A stretch of DNA of 64,000 nt. It comes from Nannocystis punicea. GTDB taxonomy: Bacteria; Myxococcota_A; Polyangia; Nannocystales; Nannocystaceae. The notes below the pieces were generated by a model. The model did no database searches. It saw only the letters and a list, made by a program, of their open reading frames with translations, and was not told where the DNA came from. A program made the position numbers and the translations under genes. Shown one piece after another: positions 43,563 to 52,202 of the stretch. The stretch is taken from positions 434,001 through 498,000 of the forward strand of contig NZ_CP114040.1 of assembly GCF_026965555.1 (NCBI RefSeq). The letters run 5' to 3'. Numbering within the stretch: position 1 is the stretch's first letter; each line of letters begins with the position of its first letter.

Positions 43563-45206
43563 TCACTCGAACTCGATGCGCCAGTCGTCGATCCGGCGGT
43601 CGGCCTCGTCGAGATGCGTGATGTTCGAGGCGACCTTGAGCTCCCACACTCCCTGGCGCGGCAGGTTGGAGCGGAAGAAGATCGTCTTGACGTCGCCGCT
43701 GATCTTGCCGGCGTTGTCCGCCGGGTTCTGCAGCGTGTACTCGACGCCGTCGGGGGCGACGAGGTGAATGTGCAGATTGCCGGTGTCGTGCTTGATGTCG
43801 ACGTGGACCCGCACGCGGCTCGCGGTGCCGGTCCCGAGGGTGGTGATCTTGCTCGACACCCACTCCAGCGGGCCGAGGCCGAGGCTGCCGCGGGTCGGGA
43901 TCGTGACGTCGGTCGGGTTCTCCCAGCCGTCGACCCCGACCTGGCTGACCACCTCGGCGCGGTGACCGGTGGTGGTGGCCATCACCCGCGCGATCTGCTG
44001 CGGGGTCAGATGGTGGTAATCGCCGAAGCAACCGTTGAAGTAGCTCATCAGGTTGCGGCGGTCGGGAGTGACCGAGTACTCGACCGTCGGGTAGGGCGAG
44101 GGGTAGTCGATGGACACGGAGATGGTGTCTTCGCTGATGGTGCAGGCGCTGCCGTGGACCGCCGCGAACAGCTTGGGGCCCGGGTCGGGCGGCGTATCGT
44201 CGATCGGGAAGCTCGCCAGGTACGCGTAGTCGCCGGTGAGCGGGACGAGGGAGGCGTCGGGGTCGTACAGCGCCTCGAGGATCTCCTCGACATTCTGCGG
44301 CTCGAGGGGGGTGGTGTTCACGAGGTTCTTGATCTGGCTCTCGAAGGCGGCGAGCGTCGCGACTTCATTGAAGGTGTGCGGCGCGCAGAAGTAGTGGCCG
44401 AGCTCGTGGGCGAGCAAGGTGCCTGCGCCGAAGTTGCCGATCATGTTGAGGACGTCGCCGCTGCACGAGGACGAGCTCTTCGAGATCGTGTAGGTGTTCC
44501 ACATCTGCGTCGCAGCGTTCCACGCGACGCCCCCGGTCCCGTTGCGGGAGAACACCGTCACCGCGCCGTCCGCCTCGTTCAGCGCGGCGGTCGAGCTCGC
44601 CTCCCCGTAGGCGTAGGTATCCGGGCACAGCATCGTCGGGTTGGCCCCGGCGCCGAACGACGCGAGGTTCGCCACCGGCGTGCAATGATTGTTCAGGCCG
44701 CTGTGGTTGCGGTGGCCGACGAAGTCGCTCTCGGCGTCGATGCGGAAGCGCAGGGCGCTGTCGCTGCGGTAGTGGAGCGCGTTGGCCCAGTCGATTGCGC
44801 TCTGCGCGTTCGCCTTGGTGAGGGTGGAGCATTTGGTGCCGTTGTCGTCGCAGAGCCGGATGAAGCGCAGCGGCGCCTCCTGGTAGTAGCGCTTGACCGC
44901 AGTTCCGTATTTGGGCAGAGGCAGATCGGGGTCCGGGTCGATGGGGCCGAGGGTGGTAAAGCCCTGTAGGGGCTCCGGCTCCGGGGCGGCGAGCAGGTCC
45001 GCCGCCGCGTCGACATCGACGGGGGGAGCGGCGTCGCAGAGGAACACGTCGGCGACGGCGGCGTCCTGGCCCGGCCCGGCCTCGGCCAGCGCCTCGTGCT
45101 CCGCGGACTCTTCCCCCGGGTCGCAGCCGACAAAGGCCGTGAGAGGTAGCGCCAGCGCGACGCTCGTGACGGTGATGATGCGAGAGAGATGGATGCGAAT
45201 CTTCAT
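43563..45206 (-). CDS. Secreted zinc metalloprotease lipoprotein with P domain
   Basis: 547 aa from ATG 45206. The signal peptide ends in lipobox TAFVGC (Cys about 28), then an acidic pro-like region. The protease core has the zinc motif LAHELGHYFCAPHTF (HExxH, about residues 270-285). The C-terminal 110 residues form a proprotein convertase P/Homo B domain (SLGLGPLEWVSSKITTLG, RVRVHVDIKHDTGNLHIHLVAPDG, GVWELKVASN, DDWRIEFE). P domains stabilise or target secreted proteases. It likely acts outside the cell or at the outer membrane in prey or protein degradation (inference). Its last codons were copied into the upstream tandem relics. Confidence 0.87.
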   Translation of the reverse strand: MKIRIHLSRIITVTSVALALPLTAFVGCDPGEESAEHEALAEAGPGQDAAVADVFLCDAAPPVDVDAAADLLAAPEPEPLQGFTTLGPIDPDPDLPLPKYGTAVKRYYQEAPLRFIRLCDDNGTKCSTLTKANAQSAIDWANALHYRSDSALRFRIDAESDFVGHRNHSGLNNHCTPVANLASFGAGANPTMLCPDTYAYGEASSTAALNEADGAVTVFSRNGTGGVAWNAATQMWNTYTISKSSSSCSGDVLNMIGNFGAGTLLAHELGHYFCAPHTFNEVATLAAFESQIKNLVNTTPLEPQNVEEILEALYDPDASLVPLTGDYAYLASFPIDDTPPDPGPKLFAAVHGSACTISEDTISVSIDYPSPYPTVEYSVTPDRRNLMSYFNGCFGDYHHLTPQQIARVMATTTGHRAEVVSQVGVDGWENPTDVTIPTRGSLGLGPLEWVSSKITTLGTGTASRVRVHVDIKHDTGNLHIHLVAPDGVEYTLQNPADNAGKISGDVKTIFFRSNLPRQGVWELKVASNITHLDEADRRIDDWRIEFE

Positions 45207-45531
45207 AATGGATCTCGTCCTTCCGACATCCTCCTCAGCACACGGCGTGCCAACGCCACGCGGCGCGATGCCCTGCTCCGACGCGCCTCGAAGCGGAGGT
45301 TCGCGGCGACGCGGCCGTGGTCGGTGCCGGCCCTGTGCCGGCACAGTGCCAAGCCACATGGCCGCGGGCACGGCCGGTCCTGTCGCGCCCGACGGCTCCC
45401 AGGGCGGCGTCCTGCCGAGCGCCTGCCAATCGTCGAAGCGAGCGGTTGTGCGCCCGACCCGGAGGAATCGCGGCTACCGAGTCACGGACGCGTCCGCTGA
45501 GTGGGGGCGGATCCGTGGAGACGCGCGGGGC
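45207..45531. other. Intergenic region between protease and LRR-SDR genes
   Basis: 325 bases with no protein-like frame. A stem-loop at 45324-45344 (GTGCCGGC, five-base loop, GCCGGCAC) may end the LRR-SDR transcript, and the protease promoter should lie between it and 45206. No T-tract is seen. Confidence 0.4.
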
Positions 45532-47631
45532 TCACCAGCTGATCGGCTCGAAATCTTTTAAAAAAATGCCGCGCAGGAATTCGCCGTCGCGAAGGCCGCG
45601 GACGATGGGGTCGCAGACGCGGGCGGCGGCGTCGACGAGGTCGAGGGGGGGCATGAAGCCGCGCTCGCGCATGGCGTCGGCGATGGGGGCGGGGTTCTCG
45701 TTGGAGGCCCAGCCGGTGTCGACGCTGGTCATGTAGATGCGGTCGGTGGCGTAGTCGTCGGCGGCGGTGCGCGTCATCATGTTGAGCGCGGCCTTGGCCA
45801 TGTTGGTGTGGGGGTGGTACGGGGCCTTCCAGTCGCGGTCGAAGCGGCCCTCGGGGGCGGAGACGTTGACGATGAAGGCGGCCCCGACTGCGCGGGCCAT
45901 GGTCGGTCGCAGGCGGGCGTTGAGGACGAACGGGGCGACCGCGTTGATCAGCTGGACCTCGACCATCTCGATGGTGCCGACCTCGTCGAGGCGCAGGCGC
46001 CAGCTGTTGCGCTCGCGCAGGTCGAGCGGCTGGCCGAAGCCGTCGTCGCTGCGCTGCGGGAACAGCGGGTGCTCGGGGAGCGAGATGTCCCCGGGGACAT
46101 GTGGCTGGGCGAGCAGCGACTGCAGCGCCGGCGGCAGGGCCTCGTGGCGGGCCTCGTCGGCGAGCAGGGCGGCGTGGTACTCGGGCGGGCGGTGGACTGT
46201 CTGGGCGGCGTTGTTGACGAGGATGTCGAGGGCGGGCAGCTCGGCGTCGAGCCGGGCGGCGAAGGCCTCGACGCGGGGGATCTGCCGCAGATCGAGGTGG
46301 ACGATCTCGAGGCGGTCGCGAAAGTCGGCGAAGTCGGGCTCGTCGGCGAAGCGGCGGGCGGCGTCGCGGGCGAAGCGGGTGGTGACGATGACGCGCGCGC
46401 CCCAGCGCAGCAGCCTCAGCGCGACCTGATGGCCGATCTTGATCCGCCCGCCGGTGACGAGGGCGACGCGGCCGCGCAGGTCGACGAGGTCGCCGCGACG
46501 GGCGTAGCTGCGAGCGGCGCACGCGGGACACAGGCGGTCGTAGAAGAAGTGCAGGCGCCTGTAGGGCTGCTTGCACACGTAGCAGGGGCGGGCGGTGTGC
46601 AGCTCGTGAATGGTGGGATCGGGAGGTTCGGAGGTGGCGGTCGCGACGCCGAGCTGGCGCCGGCGAATGGCGGCGTCGTCGATGCGGGCGCGATCCTCGG
46701 CTTGCTGGGCCTCGCGTCGACGGCGGTCGCGGCGGCGCTCGCTGCGGGCGTGGCGGCGATCGTCGCGGTGAAAGCCGAAGATGGCGCGGCGCAGGTCGAC
46801 GAGCTGCGGGTGATCGCCGCGGAGGAGAGATGGCCGAAGGGACAGGTGAGAGAGGAGGCGCAGCGCGGCGGCGAGGTCGGCGTCGGTCAGCGGGGGCGGG
46901 AGCTCGGGGACGGGCGCGAGCGGCGGGAGGACGCGGCGCAGGCGGGCGAGGTCGGGCGAGGGCCGCCGCGCGGGCCGACGGTTGGCGTTGTGAGCGAGGC
47001 GGGCGACGAGGCGCTGGCGGAGGTCGGTGGCGAGGTCGCCGAGGTCGAGGGCGCAGAGCTGGGAATTGGATTTTTCGAGGGCGGCGACGAGGGCGGCGGG
47101 GTCGGCCGAGGGCGGGAGCGCGAGCCGGTGCCAGCGGCCGTGGGCGAGGAGGCGAACCCACTCGGCGGTGGCAGGGACGTCGAGCGGCTCATTGCCGCCG
47201 AGGCGGAGGTCGGTGATGTTTGTGTCTTTCAAGGCATGTCCGATGAGACATATGGATGCAGGGGGGAGAGCGGTGCCGGCGAGGTCGAGGCCGCGCAGCG
47301 AGGGGTGGCCGGCGAGCGCGGGCAGGAGCTCGGCGAGCGATCGCGGGCCGAGCGGGTTATTGCACAGCGAGAGGTGCTCGAGCCGCGGGTGGCGAGCGAG
47401 GAGCGCGGCGAGGTCGGGCGCGAGGTCGGGACCGAGGGCGCAGTCGCCGAGCCAGAGGCCGCGCAGGGCCGGGAGGTCGAGGGCGGGGAGCAGGGCAGCG
47501 AGGTCGAGTCCCTCGAGGTCGAGGTGCGCGCCGGGCAGGACTGCGCCGTGCACGAGCCGCCGGGGCTGTGCGAGCTCGGGGTCGCTGCAGAGGTCGGCGA
47601 GGAGGCTCGCGCGGTCGATCGGCGTGGCCAT
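45532..47631 (-). CDS. LRR-zinc motif-SDR fusion oxidoreductase
   Basis: 699 aa from ATG 47631; no clear Shine-Dalgarno, and GTG 47667 would add 12 residues. Residues 1-200 contain leucine-rich repeats (LPALRGLWLGDCALG, LEHLSLCNNPLG, LRGLDLAGTALP, ITDLRLGGNEPL). A basic linker follows, then a four-Cys zinc-like motif CYVCKQPYRRLHFFYDRLCPAC (about 365-386). The last 300 residues are a short-chain dehydrogenase: VALVTGGRIKIGHQVALRLL (cofactor loop), ILVNNAAQTVHRPP and HTNMAKAALNMM. In the catalytic YxxxK motif the Tyr is replaced by Thr, although a Tyr lies four residues before it. The fusion suggests a reductase brought to a partner by the LRR; the substrate is unknown. It is divergent from the radical SAM operon. 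Confidence 0.75.
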   Translation of the reverse strand: MATPIDRASLLADLCSDPELAQPRRLVHGAVLPGAHLDLEGLDLAALLPALDLPALRGLWLGDCALGPDLAPDLAALLARHPRLEHLSLCNNPLGPRSLAELLPALAGHPSLRGLDLAGTALPPASICLIGHALKDTNITDLRLGGNEPLDVPATAEWVRLLAHGRWHRLALPPSADPAALVAALEKSNSQLCALDLGDLATDLRQRLVARLAHNANRRPARRPSPDLARLRRVLPPLAPVPELPPPLTDADLAAALRLLSHLSLRPSLLRGDHPQLVDLRRAIFGFHRDDRRHARSERRRDRRRREAQQAEDRARIDDAAIRRRQLGVATATSEPPDPTIHELHTARPCYVCKQPYRRLHFFYDRLCPACAARSYARRGDLVDLRGRVALVTGGRIKIGHQVALRLLRWGARVIVTTRFARDAARRFADEPDFADFRDRLEIVHLDLRQIPRVEAFAARLDAELPALDILVNNAAQTVHRPPEYHAALLADEARHEALPPALQSLLAQPHVPGDISLPEHPLFPQRSDDGFGQPLDLRERNSWRLRLDEVGTIEMVEVQLINAVAPFVLNARLRPTMARAVGAAFIVNVSAPEGRFDRDWKAPYHPHTNMAKAALNMMTRTAADDYATDRIYMTSVDTGWASNENPAPIADAMRERGFMPPLDLVDAAARVCDPIVRGLRDGEFLRGIFLKDFEPISW
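46086..46099. repeat. TGTC-N6-GACA palindrome
   Basis: TGTCCCCGGGGACA, a complete palindrome including its centre, within the SDR domain. Confidence 0.7.
47223..47250. repeat. Abutting pair of TGTC-N6-GACA palindromes
   Basis: TGTCTTTCAAGGCA (one mismatch) runs directly into TGTCCGATGAGACA (exact) inside the LRR domain. The layout is the same as at 35765-35792. Confidence 0.65.
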
Positions 47632-47698
47632 GAAGGAGCGCGACAGCGCGCGGCGGCGATGATACACCGCGGGCGATCGTGTTACGCTGGGCGCAGCG

Positions 47699-48292
47699 AT
47701 GCCGGACGGGGCGACGATCGAGGTGGCGATGATCGTGCCGCGGACCGAGGCGGAGGGGCCAGGGGTGCGCTACGCGGTGTGGGTGCAAGGTTGCCCGTTG
47801 CGCTGCGCGGGCTGCTGCAACCCGGAGATGCTCGAGTTCGGCGGCGAGGGGACGAGGCGCCGGTTGGCGGCGGACCTGGTCGAAGAGGCATGTGACTCGG
47901 GGGCCGAGGGGATCTCGCTGCTCGGGGGGGAGCCGTTCGCGCAGGCGGAGGGGCTGGCGCCGCTGGCCGAGGGCGTGCGAGCGCGTGGCCTCTCGGTGAT
48001 GATTTATTCGGGCTACTCCCTGGCGGAGTTGCAGGCGCAAGGACCGGCCGCGGCGCGGCTGCTGGCGGCGACCGACCTGCTGGTCGACGGGCGCTTCGAG
48101 GCGAAGCTGCGCTCGCAGACGCGGCGCTTCATCGGCTCCGACAATCAGGTGCTGCACTTTCTGACGGATCGCTACGCGTCGGACGACCCGAAGCTGCGGG
48201 GCGGCAACACTGTCGAATTGCGGATCCGCGGCGGCGAGATCACGCTCAACGGCTGGCCCGTGCTCGGGCCGCGCACACGGGTGGCGCGATGA
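47699..48292 (+). CDS. Radical SAM activase-like enzyme
   Basis: 197 aa. Radical SAM cluster motif CPLRCAGC (C32, C36, C39) and SAM-binding GGEP near residue 74 (ISLLGGEPFAQ). The size and order match small glycyl-radical activases of NrdG type: an opening beta strand, the CxxxCxxC loop, then YSGYSLAEL and LLVDGRFEA. No glycyl-radical enzyme is nearby, so the target is unknown. It is the first gene of the plus-strand operon; its TGA overlaps a short duplicated start (48289). Such small radical SAM proteins do occur beside FtsH/MoxR conflict operons as I recall, which fits its place here. Confidence 0.82.
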   Translation: MPDGATIEVAMIVPRTEAEGPGVRYAVWVQGCPLRCAGCCNPEMLEFGGEGTRRRLAADLVEEACDSGAEGISLLGGEPFAQAEGLAPLAEGVRARGLSVMIYSGYSLAELQAQGPAAARLLAATDLLVDGRFEAKLRSQTRRFIGSDNQVLHFLTDRYASDDPKLRGGNTVELRIRGGEITLNGWPVLGPRTRVAR

Positions 48293-48462
48293 GCCTGTCG
48301 GTCGGCGTCGACGAGGGGCACGCGCTCGAGGTGCTCGCCATGCGGAGCCGCGGCGGCGAGAGCACGCTCAACGGCTGGCCCGTGCCCGGGTCGCGCACAT
48401 GGGTGGCGCGATGAGCCTGTCGGTCAGCGTCGACGAGGGGCACGCGCTCGAGGTGCTCGACA
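48219..48462. repeat. 122-bp tandem duplication across a gene junction
   Basis: Copies 48219-48340 and 48341-48462 share about 90 percent identity. Each holds the last 24 codons of the radical SAM gene and the first 17 codons of the next gene. The breakpoints share a short cggatccgcggc-like sequence, pointing to recombination between microhomologies. Because 122 is not a multiple of three, copy 1 creates a 41-aa hybrid frame. Confidence 0.85.
48289..48414 (+). pseudogene. Duplicated false start of the downstream gene
   Basis: ATG 48289 overlaps the radical SAM stop and opens MSLSVGVDEGHALEVLAM, the same start as the real gene. It then runs into the duplicated radical SAM tail in another frame and stops at 48414, overlapping the real start. 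The 41-aa product is probably just a by-product of the duplication, but it could pass ribosomes on to the second start. Confidence 0.6.
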
Positions 48463-49517
48463 TGCTGATCCGCGGCCGCTCGGTCCGGATCGTGCCCTCG
48501 CAGCCGGTGTCGCAGCCGCGGCCGGAGCTGATCGAGGTGGCTGGGCGCAGGATCGCGGTGACCTGCCTGCGGGTGCTGGTCGAGTCGGGCCGGCGCGAGC
48601 GAGTGGTGCTGCGCCGCGGTCGTCGCGTGCGCGGACGGGTCTGGGACGCGGCTCGCAGCGAAGGCTTTCGCCTGCGCTTCACCGAGGCGACCTACGAATT
48701 GTGGGTGCAGGCGACGCAGCGGCTGGCGGAGATCGCCCGGCCCACCGAGGTGGTGGAAGGCGAGGGCAGCTCGCGCAAGGCGCGGCGGCAGATCCGTCGC
48801 ATCATCAAGATCGCGGGGACCGACACCGGTGATTGGCTGGTATACGCGCTGGCGGTGCGCCACCTGGCGCGCATGAACATGCCGCGGGAGATCCGCGAGG
48901 ACCTCGGGCGGCGGCTGTGCCTCGGCTCGCCGCTGGCGACGCTGTTCGCGCTCGAGGACTGGTCGCGCCAGGTCGACGGCGAGGAGTCGTCGGGCAAGGT
49001 GGAGCTGCTGCTGAACGGGCCGCAGGTGGTGCTGCTCGAGTGCCTCGACGAGGTGCTGGCGGAGCAGTGGGCGGAGCAGATCGCGAGGTGCATGCGCTGG
49101 TCGCCGGGCGAGGAGCGGGCCGAGCGATTGCTGGTGGCGGCGCGCGTGCTCGAACAATTTATCGAGGCGATCGACTTCCGGGCCCGGCTCGATCTGGCGC
49201 GGCCGCTGTGTCGCGCGCTGGCGCGCCTCGCCACGGGCGAGTGGGGGGATCCGCCGGCCGTGGTGTCGGCGCAGCTGGTCGCGGACTCGGGGCTGATGCT
49301 GCGCTCGCAGCAGGACGCGCTGCGGCGGGCGCTGGCGCGGCTCGTGGGGCTGGGCGAGCGATTGGCCGGGCTGCGCGAGGCGATGACCCGCCACGCGTTC
49401 GGCGACCGCCGCTACGAGGAATCACAGCTCTATCTCGAGCTGCACGACACGGTGCTCCGGCCGCACCTCGCGCGGCTCGATGCGCTGGCGCGAGTGCTGA
49501 CGGGTCGGTTGGGGTGA
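48411..49517 (+). CDS. Unknown component of the FtsH-MoxR operon
   Basis: 368 aa from ATG 48411, overlapping the short duplicated frame. No family recognised. The N-terminal 110 residues are beta-rich (SVRIVPSQPV, IEVAGRRIAVTCLRVLVES, RVVLRRGRRV). The rest is helical with a conserved-looking core (SSRKARRQIRRIIKIAGTDTGDWLVYALAVRHLARMN) and a long amphipathic C-terminus. No signal peptide. Its position directly after the radical SAM gene and before the ATPases suggests one of the lineage-specific accessory proteins of ternary conflict operons (inference). Its end overlaps the next start (GTGA). Confidence 0.6.
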   Translation: MSLSVSVDEGHALEVLDMLIRGRSVRIVPSQPVSQPRPELIEVAGRRIAVTCLRVLVESGRRERVVLRRGRRVRGRVWDAARSEGFRLRFTEATYELWVQATQRLAEIARPTEVVEGEGSSRKARRQIRRIIKIAGTDTGDWLVYALAVRHLARMNMPREIREDLGRRLCLGSPLATLFALEDWSRQVDGEESSGKVELLLNGPQVVLLECLDEVLAEQWAEQIARCMRWSPGEERAERLLVAARVLEQFIEAIDFRARLDLARPLCRALARLATGEWGDPPAVVSAQLVADSGLMLRSQQDALRRALARLVGLGERLAGLREAMTRHAFGDRRYEESQLYLELHDTVLRPHLARLDALARVLTGRLG

Positions 49518-50689
49518 GCAGCCATGGCATCACGTCGTCGGTCGATTCGGCGAGCCGGAGCTGCTCGGAGCGATTGTCGGCAGTCAAGCATCGAACTGCG
49601 AGCGTCGTCGCCTGGGTGGTGCTGTCGGCGTGTGCTCCCCGGTCCTCGTCGGGGCCACCGAGCGAATCGTCGAAGCCGGTGCATGCCGAGGATTCGGCCG
49701 CGCCCGTAGCGGTCGAGACGAGGCCGTCCGTCGCCGAGAGCGACCTGCCGGTCATCCCGCCCGATCCGGCCGAGCAGGTCGACTTCGAGCTCTCGGCGCT
49801 GAGCTTCGGTCCATGCCGTCCGATCGACGCGGATCACGAGGAGCCGTTCGTCGTCGGGCACGGAGTGGAGGGCTGGAGCGAAGGGGAGCCGCTGTGGGTG
49901 ATGACGAACGCCGGCGGGGCCGTACGGGCAGCTGCCGGCAAGCGCTTCGAGTATTGCGGGTGGGGCATCTTGAAGTCCTCCGAGATGACCGGGTCTGCGG
50001 ATATTGAGGAGACCTGTGTGCCGGCGTGGACCCTCGTGACCGCGGCTCCTGTCCGTTGCGAGGAGCCGCTCCGTAACAGCTTGCCCGAGCGCCTGGTCGA
50101 GCGCCCCGGGCCCGAGCCGAACCTGCTGTTCGCCGTCCATCGGCGCCACCGGCCGCCGACGCTGGTGCCGATGAGCTTCGAGGTGCGCGTCCACGCGGTG
50201 TGCCAGGACCCGGACAAGGACTTCGACGAGCCCGGGGCGAAGATTCCGGTCGAGGACGCCGCTGCGCCGATCGACCGCCGCTTCGCGCAGCAGGTCTCGC
50301 AATTCGACAGGCAGCATTGGCGGGCGATACGCGTCAGCTCCACGGGAGCGAGCGAACCACCGTTGCACGTGGTGCACACGGCAGAGGCGCGCAACATGGT
50401 GAAGCGCTCGCAGTGGTTCGTGTTCCGTGAGCACGCCGACGGCAGCGTGACGTCGCTGGTGGCGAAGGCGGACCGCGTCTGGCACGACAGTCCCATGGCC
50501 CGCGAGCGCCATTGTGGTCTGCCGTACATCGTGCCTTTTCCCGTGCTGTCGTTCATGCACGCCGGCAAACTGCACTGGGTGACCGGGATGGAGAGCGAGA
50601 AGATCGAGGCGCGGGTCTGGGAGGTCGGTGACGAGCGCTTGCGTCACGTCCACACGTTGCCCGTCGCGCTCTACGCGCCCAAAGGATGA
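49514..50689 (+). CDS. Putative lipoprotein in the FtsH-MoxR operon
   Basis: 391 aa from GTG 49514, whose GTGA overlaps the upstream stop. TTG 49574 would place the start closer to a signal-like segment (KHRTASVVAWVVLSAC) with lipobox VLSAC. After a Ser/Pro/Glu linker the body has scattered cysteines and strands (FGPCRPIDADHEEPFVVGHG, FEYCGWGILKSSEMTG, WTLVTAAPVRCEE, VTGMESEKIEARVWEVGDE). The family is unknown. An exported lipoprotein within an otherwise cytoplasmic ATPase operon is unexpected; it and the next lipoprotein may be an insertion or may form a surface sensor. Confidence 0.6.
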   Translation: MSSHGITSSVDSASRSCSERLSAVKHRTASVVAWVVLSACAPRSSSGPPSESSKPVHAEDSAAPVAVETRPSVAESDLPVIPPDPAEQVDFELSALSFGPCRPIDADHEEPFVVGHGVEGWSEGEPLWVMTNAGGAVRAAAGKRFEYCGWGILKSSEMTGSADIEETCVPAWTLVTAAPVRCEEPLRNSLPERLVERPGPEPNLLFAVHRRHRPPTLVPMSFEVRVHAVCQDPDKDFDEPGAKIPVEDAAAPIDRRFAQQVSQFDRQHWRAIRVSSTGASEPPLHVVHTAEARNMVKRSQWFVFREHADGSVTSLVAKADRVWHDSPMARERHCGLPYIVPFPVLSFMHAGKLHWVTGMESEKIEARVWEVGDERLRHVHTLPVALYAPKG

Positions 50690-51552
50690 GCGAGTCGGGC
50701 ATGAGACGCTGTCGGGTCGCAGTCCTGAGCGGGGTCGTCGTCGCGGGCGGATGCGGCGATCGTTCGACCTCTCCAGAGGTTGGGGGCGAGTCGGAGGCGG
50801 CCCTCGCGCGGCTCGAGCGATGTGCGGAGGAGGTCGAGCGGGTGTGGAGCGCCCATCCCGGCGAGCGCGCCGCTGCCGTGGCCGCGTGGTGGCCCGGGGC
50901 CAGGATTTGCGCGGCCGAGGTGTTCGCGGGGTGCGGCGAGGTCGCTTCACTCGCGGGGCCGGGAGACATGCTGCAGGTCGCAGAGGCGTGCGCGCGCGCA
51001 TACTGCGGCCGCTTCGGTCGGGGCCCGCGGCTCTGCAGCGGGACCGAGGTGCTGCGCGGCGCCGACGAGGGGGTCGCGCGGCAGGCGGCGTCCGAGTTCC
51101 TGAGCGCGAAGCTGGCGCTCGATCTCGGGCTCGATCGCGGGGATTCGCGGGTCGTCCGCATCGCCGACGCCCACGCCCGGTTGTGGGCGGTCGAGGCGAT
51201 GCGGGGAGAATTGCTCGGCCCGCTCGAGTTGTCCGTGCGCATCGACGGCGATGGCTTCACCGTCCGCTCGCGTCCTCTGCCGCCGCGGCTCGTCACGGCC
51301 GATGCGTCGGCCTCGATGCACGATCCCGCCAGGTGGGATTATGACGGGCTCGAGCGTGCGGCTCGAGAGCTGAAGGCGAGGTACCCGCGGGAGTCCGTGG
51401 TCGAGGTCCAGTTCGGCGCGGAGATCCCGATGGAAGTCGTGGTCCGGTCGATGGACGCGCTGGCAGGCCGAGGTTGCGAGTCGCGAGGGGACGGCGCTCC
51501 GGAGTGCCTGTTCTGGCAGCCCGTGACGGTCGACTTGCCGGCGTCTCCATGA
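50686..51552 (+). CDS. Putative lipoprotein, 288 aa
   Basis: ATG 50686 overlaps the previous stop (ATGA). Signal peptide MRRCRVAVLSGVVVAGGC with a lipobox-like VAGGC, Cys about 23. The middle is helical and Cys-containing (LERCAEEVERVWSAHPGERAAAVAAWWPGARIC, CARAYCGRFGRGPRLC). The C-terminus (about 200-288) resembles the ExbD/TolR periplasmic fold by pattern only: YDGLERAARELKARYPRESVVEVQFGAEIPMEVVVRSMDAL. It pairs with the preceding lipoprotein and ends 97 bases before the DUF1257-like gene. Function unknown. Confidence 0.6.
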   Translation: MSESGMRRCRVAVLSGVVVAGGCGDRSTSPEVGGESEAALARLERCAEEVERVWSAHPGERAAAVAAWWPGARICAAEVFAGCGEVASLAGPGDMLQVAEACARAYCGRFGRGPRLCSGTEVLRGADEGVARQAASEFLSAKLALDLGLDRGDSRVVRIADAHARLWAVEAMRGELLGPLELSVRIDGDGFTVRSRPLPPRLVTADASASMHDPARWDYDGLERAARELKARYPRESVVEVQFGAEIPMEVVVRSMDALAGRGCESRGDGAPECLFWQPVTVDLPASP

Positions 51553-51649
51553 CGAGGGCGTCCTGGCCCAGGCGCGCTCTCGAACGGCGCTTCGGGCCTC
51601 GCCAGGGCGCGGAGGGGTCGGTTAGGATGAGCGTCCGCGAGGAGGCAGC

Positions 51650-52201
51650 GTGAGCCGAGGGTACCGCATTCGCATGAGAGATCCGAACTGGCGGCCGGTC
51701 ACGTACCACGACGCGGCGAAGCAGGTCGAGACGGCCGACGCGATCGAGATGGACGTCGGGATGCTCGAGATCCTGCCGGAGGGGGCGATGACGACGCTGC
51801 TGCGCGAGGAGCTGGCGGCGAGCGGCTGGTCCAAGGGACAGGACGGGACGATGTCGCGCAGGTTCGGCGAGGTCGAGGTGACGCTGGCGCCCGACGGCCG
51901 GACCGTGACCGCGCGCGCGGCGGCGTCGAAGCAGGTGACGACGCGGGCGACGAGCGAGGCGCAGGCGGCGTCGCGGCTGGAGGAGGCCGGCAAGCGGGTG
52001 GAGCGCGACCTGGCGCAGGAGGTGGCGCGGCGGCTCGGGGCGCAGGAGGGCGAGATCCGCGGCGAGCTGCAGGCGGCGCTGCAGAAGGTGTACGTGGAGG
52101 CGCTGCGGCAGAAGGCGGCGTCGATGGGCCAGATCGAGAGCGTACACGAGGGCCGCGGGGCCGACGGCGAGCTCGAGCTGACGATCAAGGTGCGGGTCTA
52201 G
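51650..52201 (+). CDS. DUF1257-like partner of the FtsH-type ATPase
   Basis: 183 aa from GTG 51650 with gaggaggc upstream. The first 80 residues suit the DUF1257/Ycf35 pattern (RIRMRDPNWRPVTYHDAAKQ, a compact alpha/beta domain ending RFGEVEVTLAPDGRTVTARA). The rest is a coiled coil (SRLEEAGKRVERDLAQEVARRLGAQEGEIRGELQAALQK) and a closing strand ELTIKVRV. DUF1257 genes usually lie beside Ycf46/FtsH-like AAA genes in bacteria, matching the gene that starts one base after this stop. A small cytoplasmic adaptor is the likely role. The family call is by pattern and needs a profile search. Confidence 0.6.
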   Translation: MSRGYRIRMRDPNWRPVTYHDAAKQVETADAIEMDVGMLEILPEGAMTTLLREELAASGWSKGQDGTMSRRFGEVEVTLAPDGRTVTARAAASKQVTTRATSEAQAASRLEEAGKRVERDLAQEVARRLGAQEGEIRGELQAALQKVYVEALRQKAASMGQIESVHEGRGADGELELTIKVRV

Positions 52202-52202
52202 A

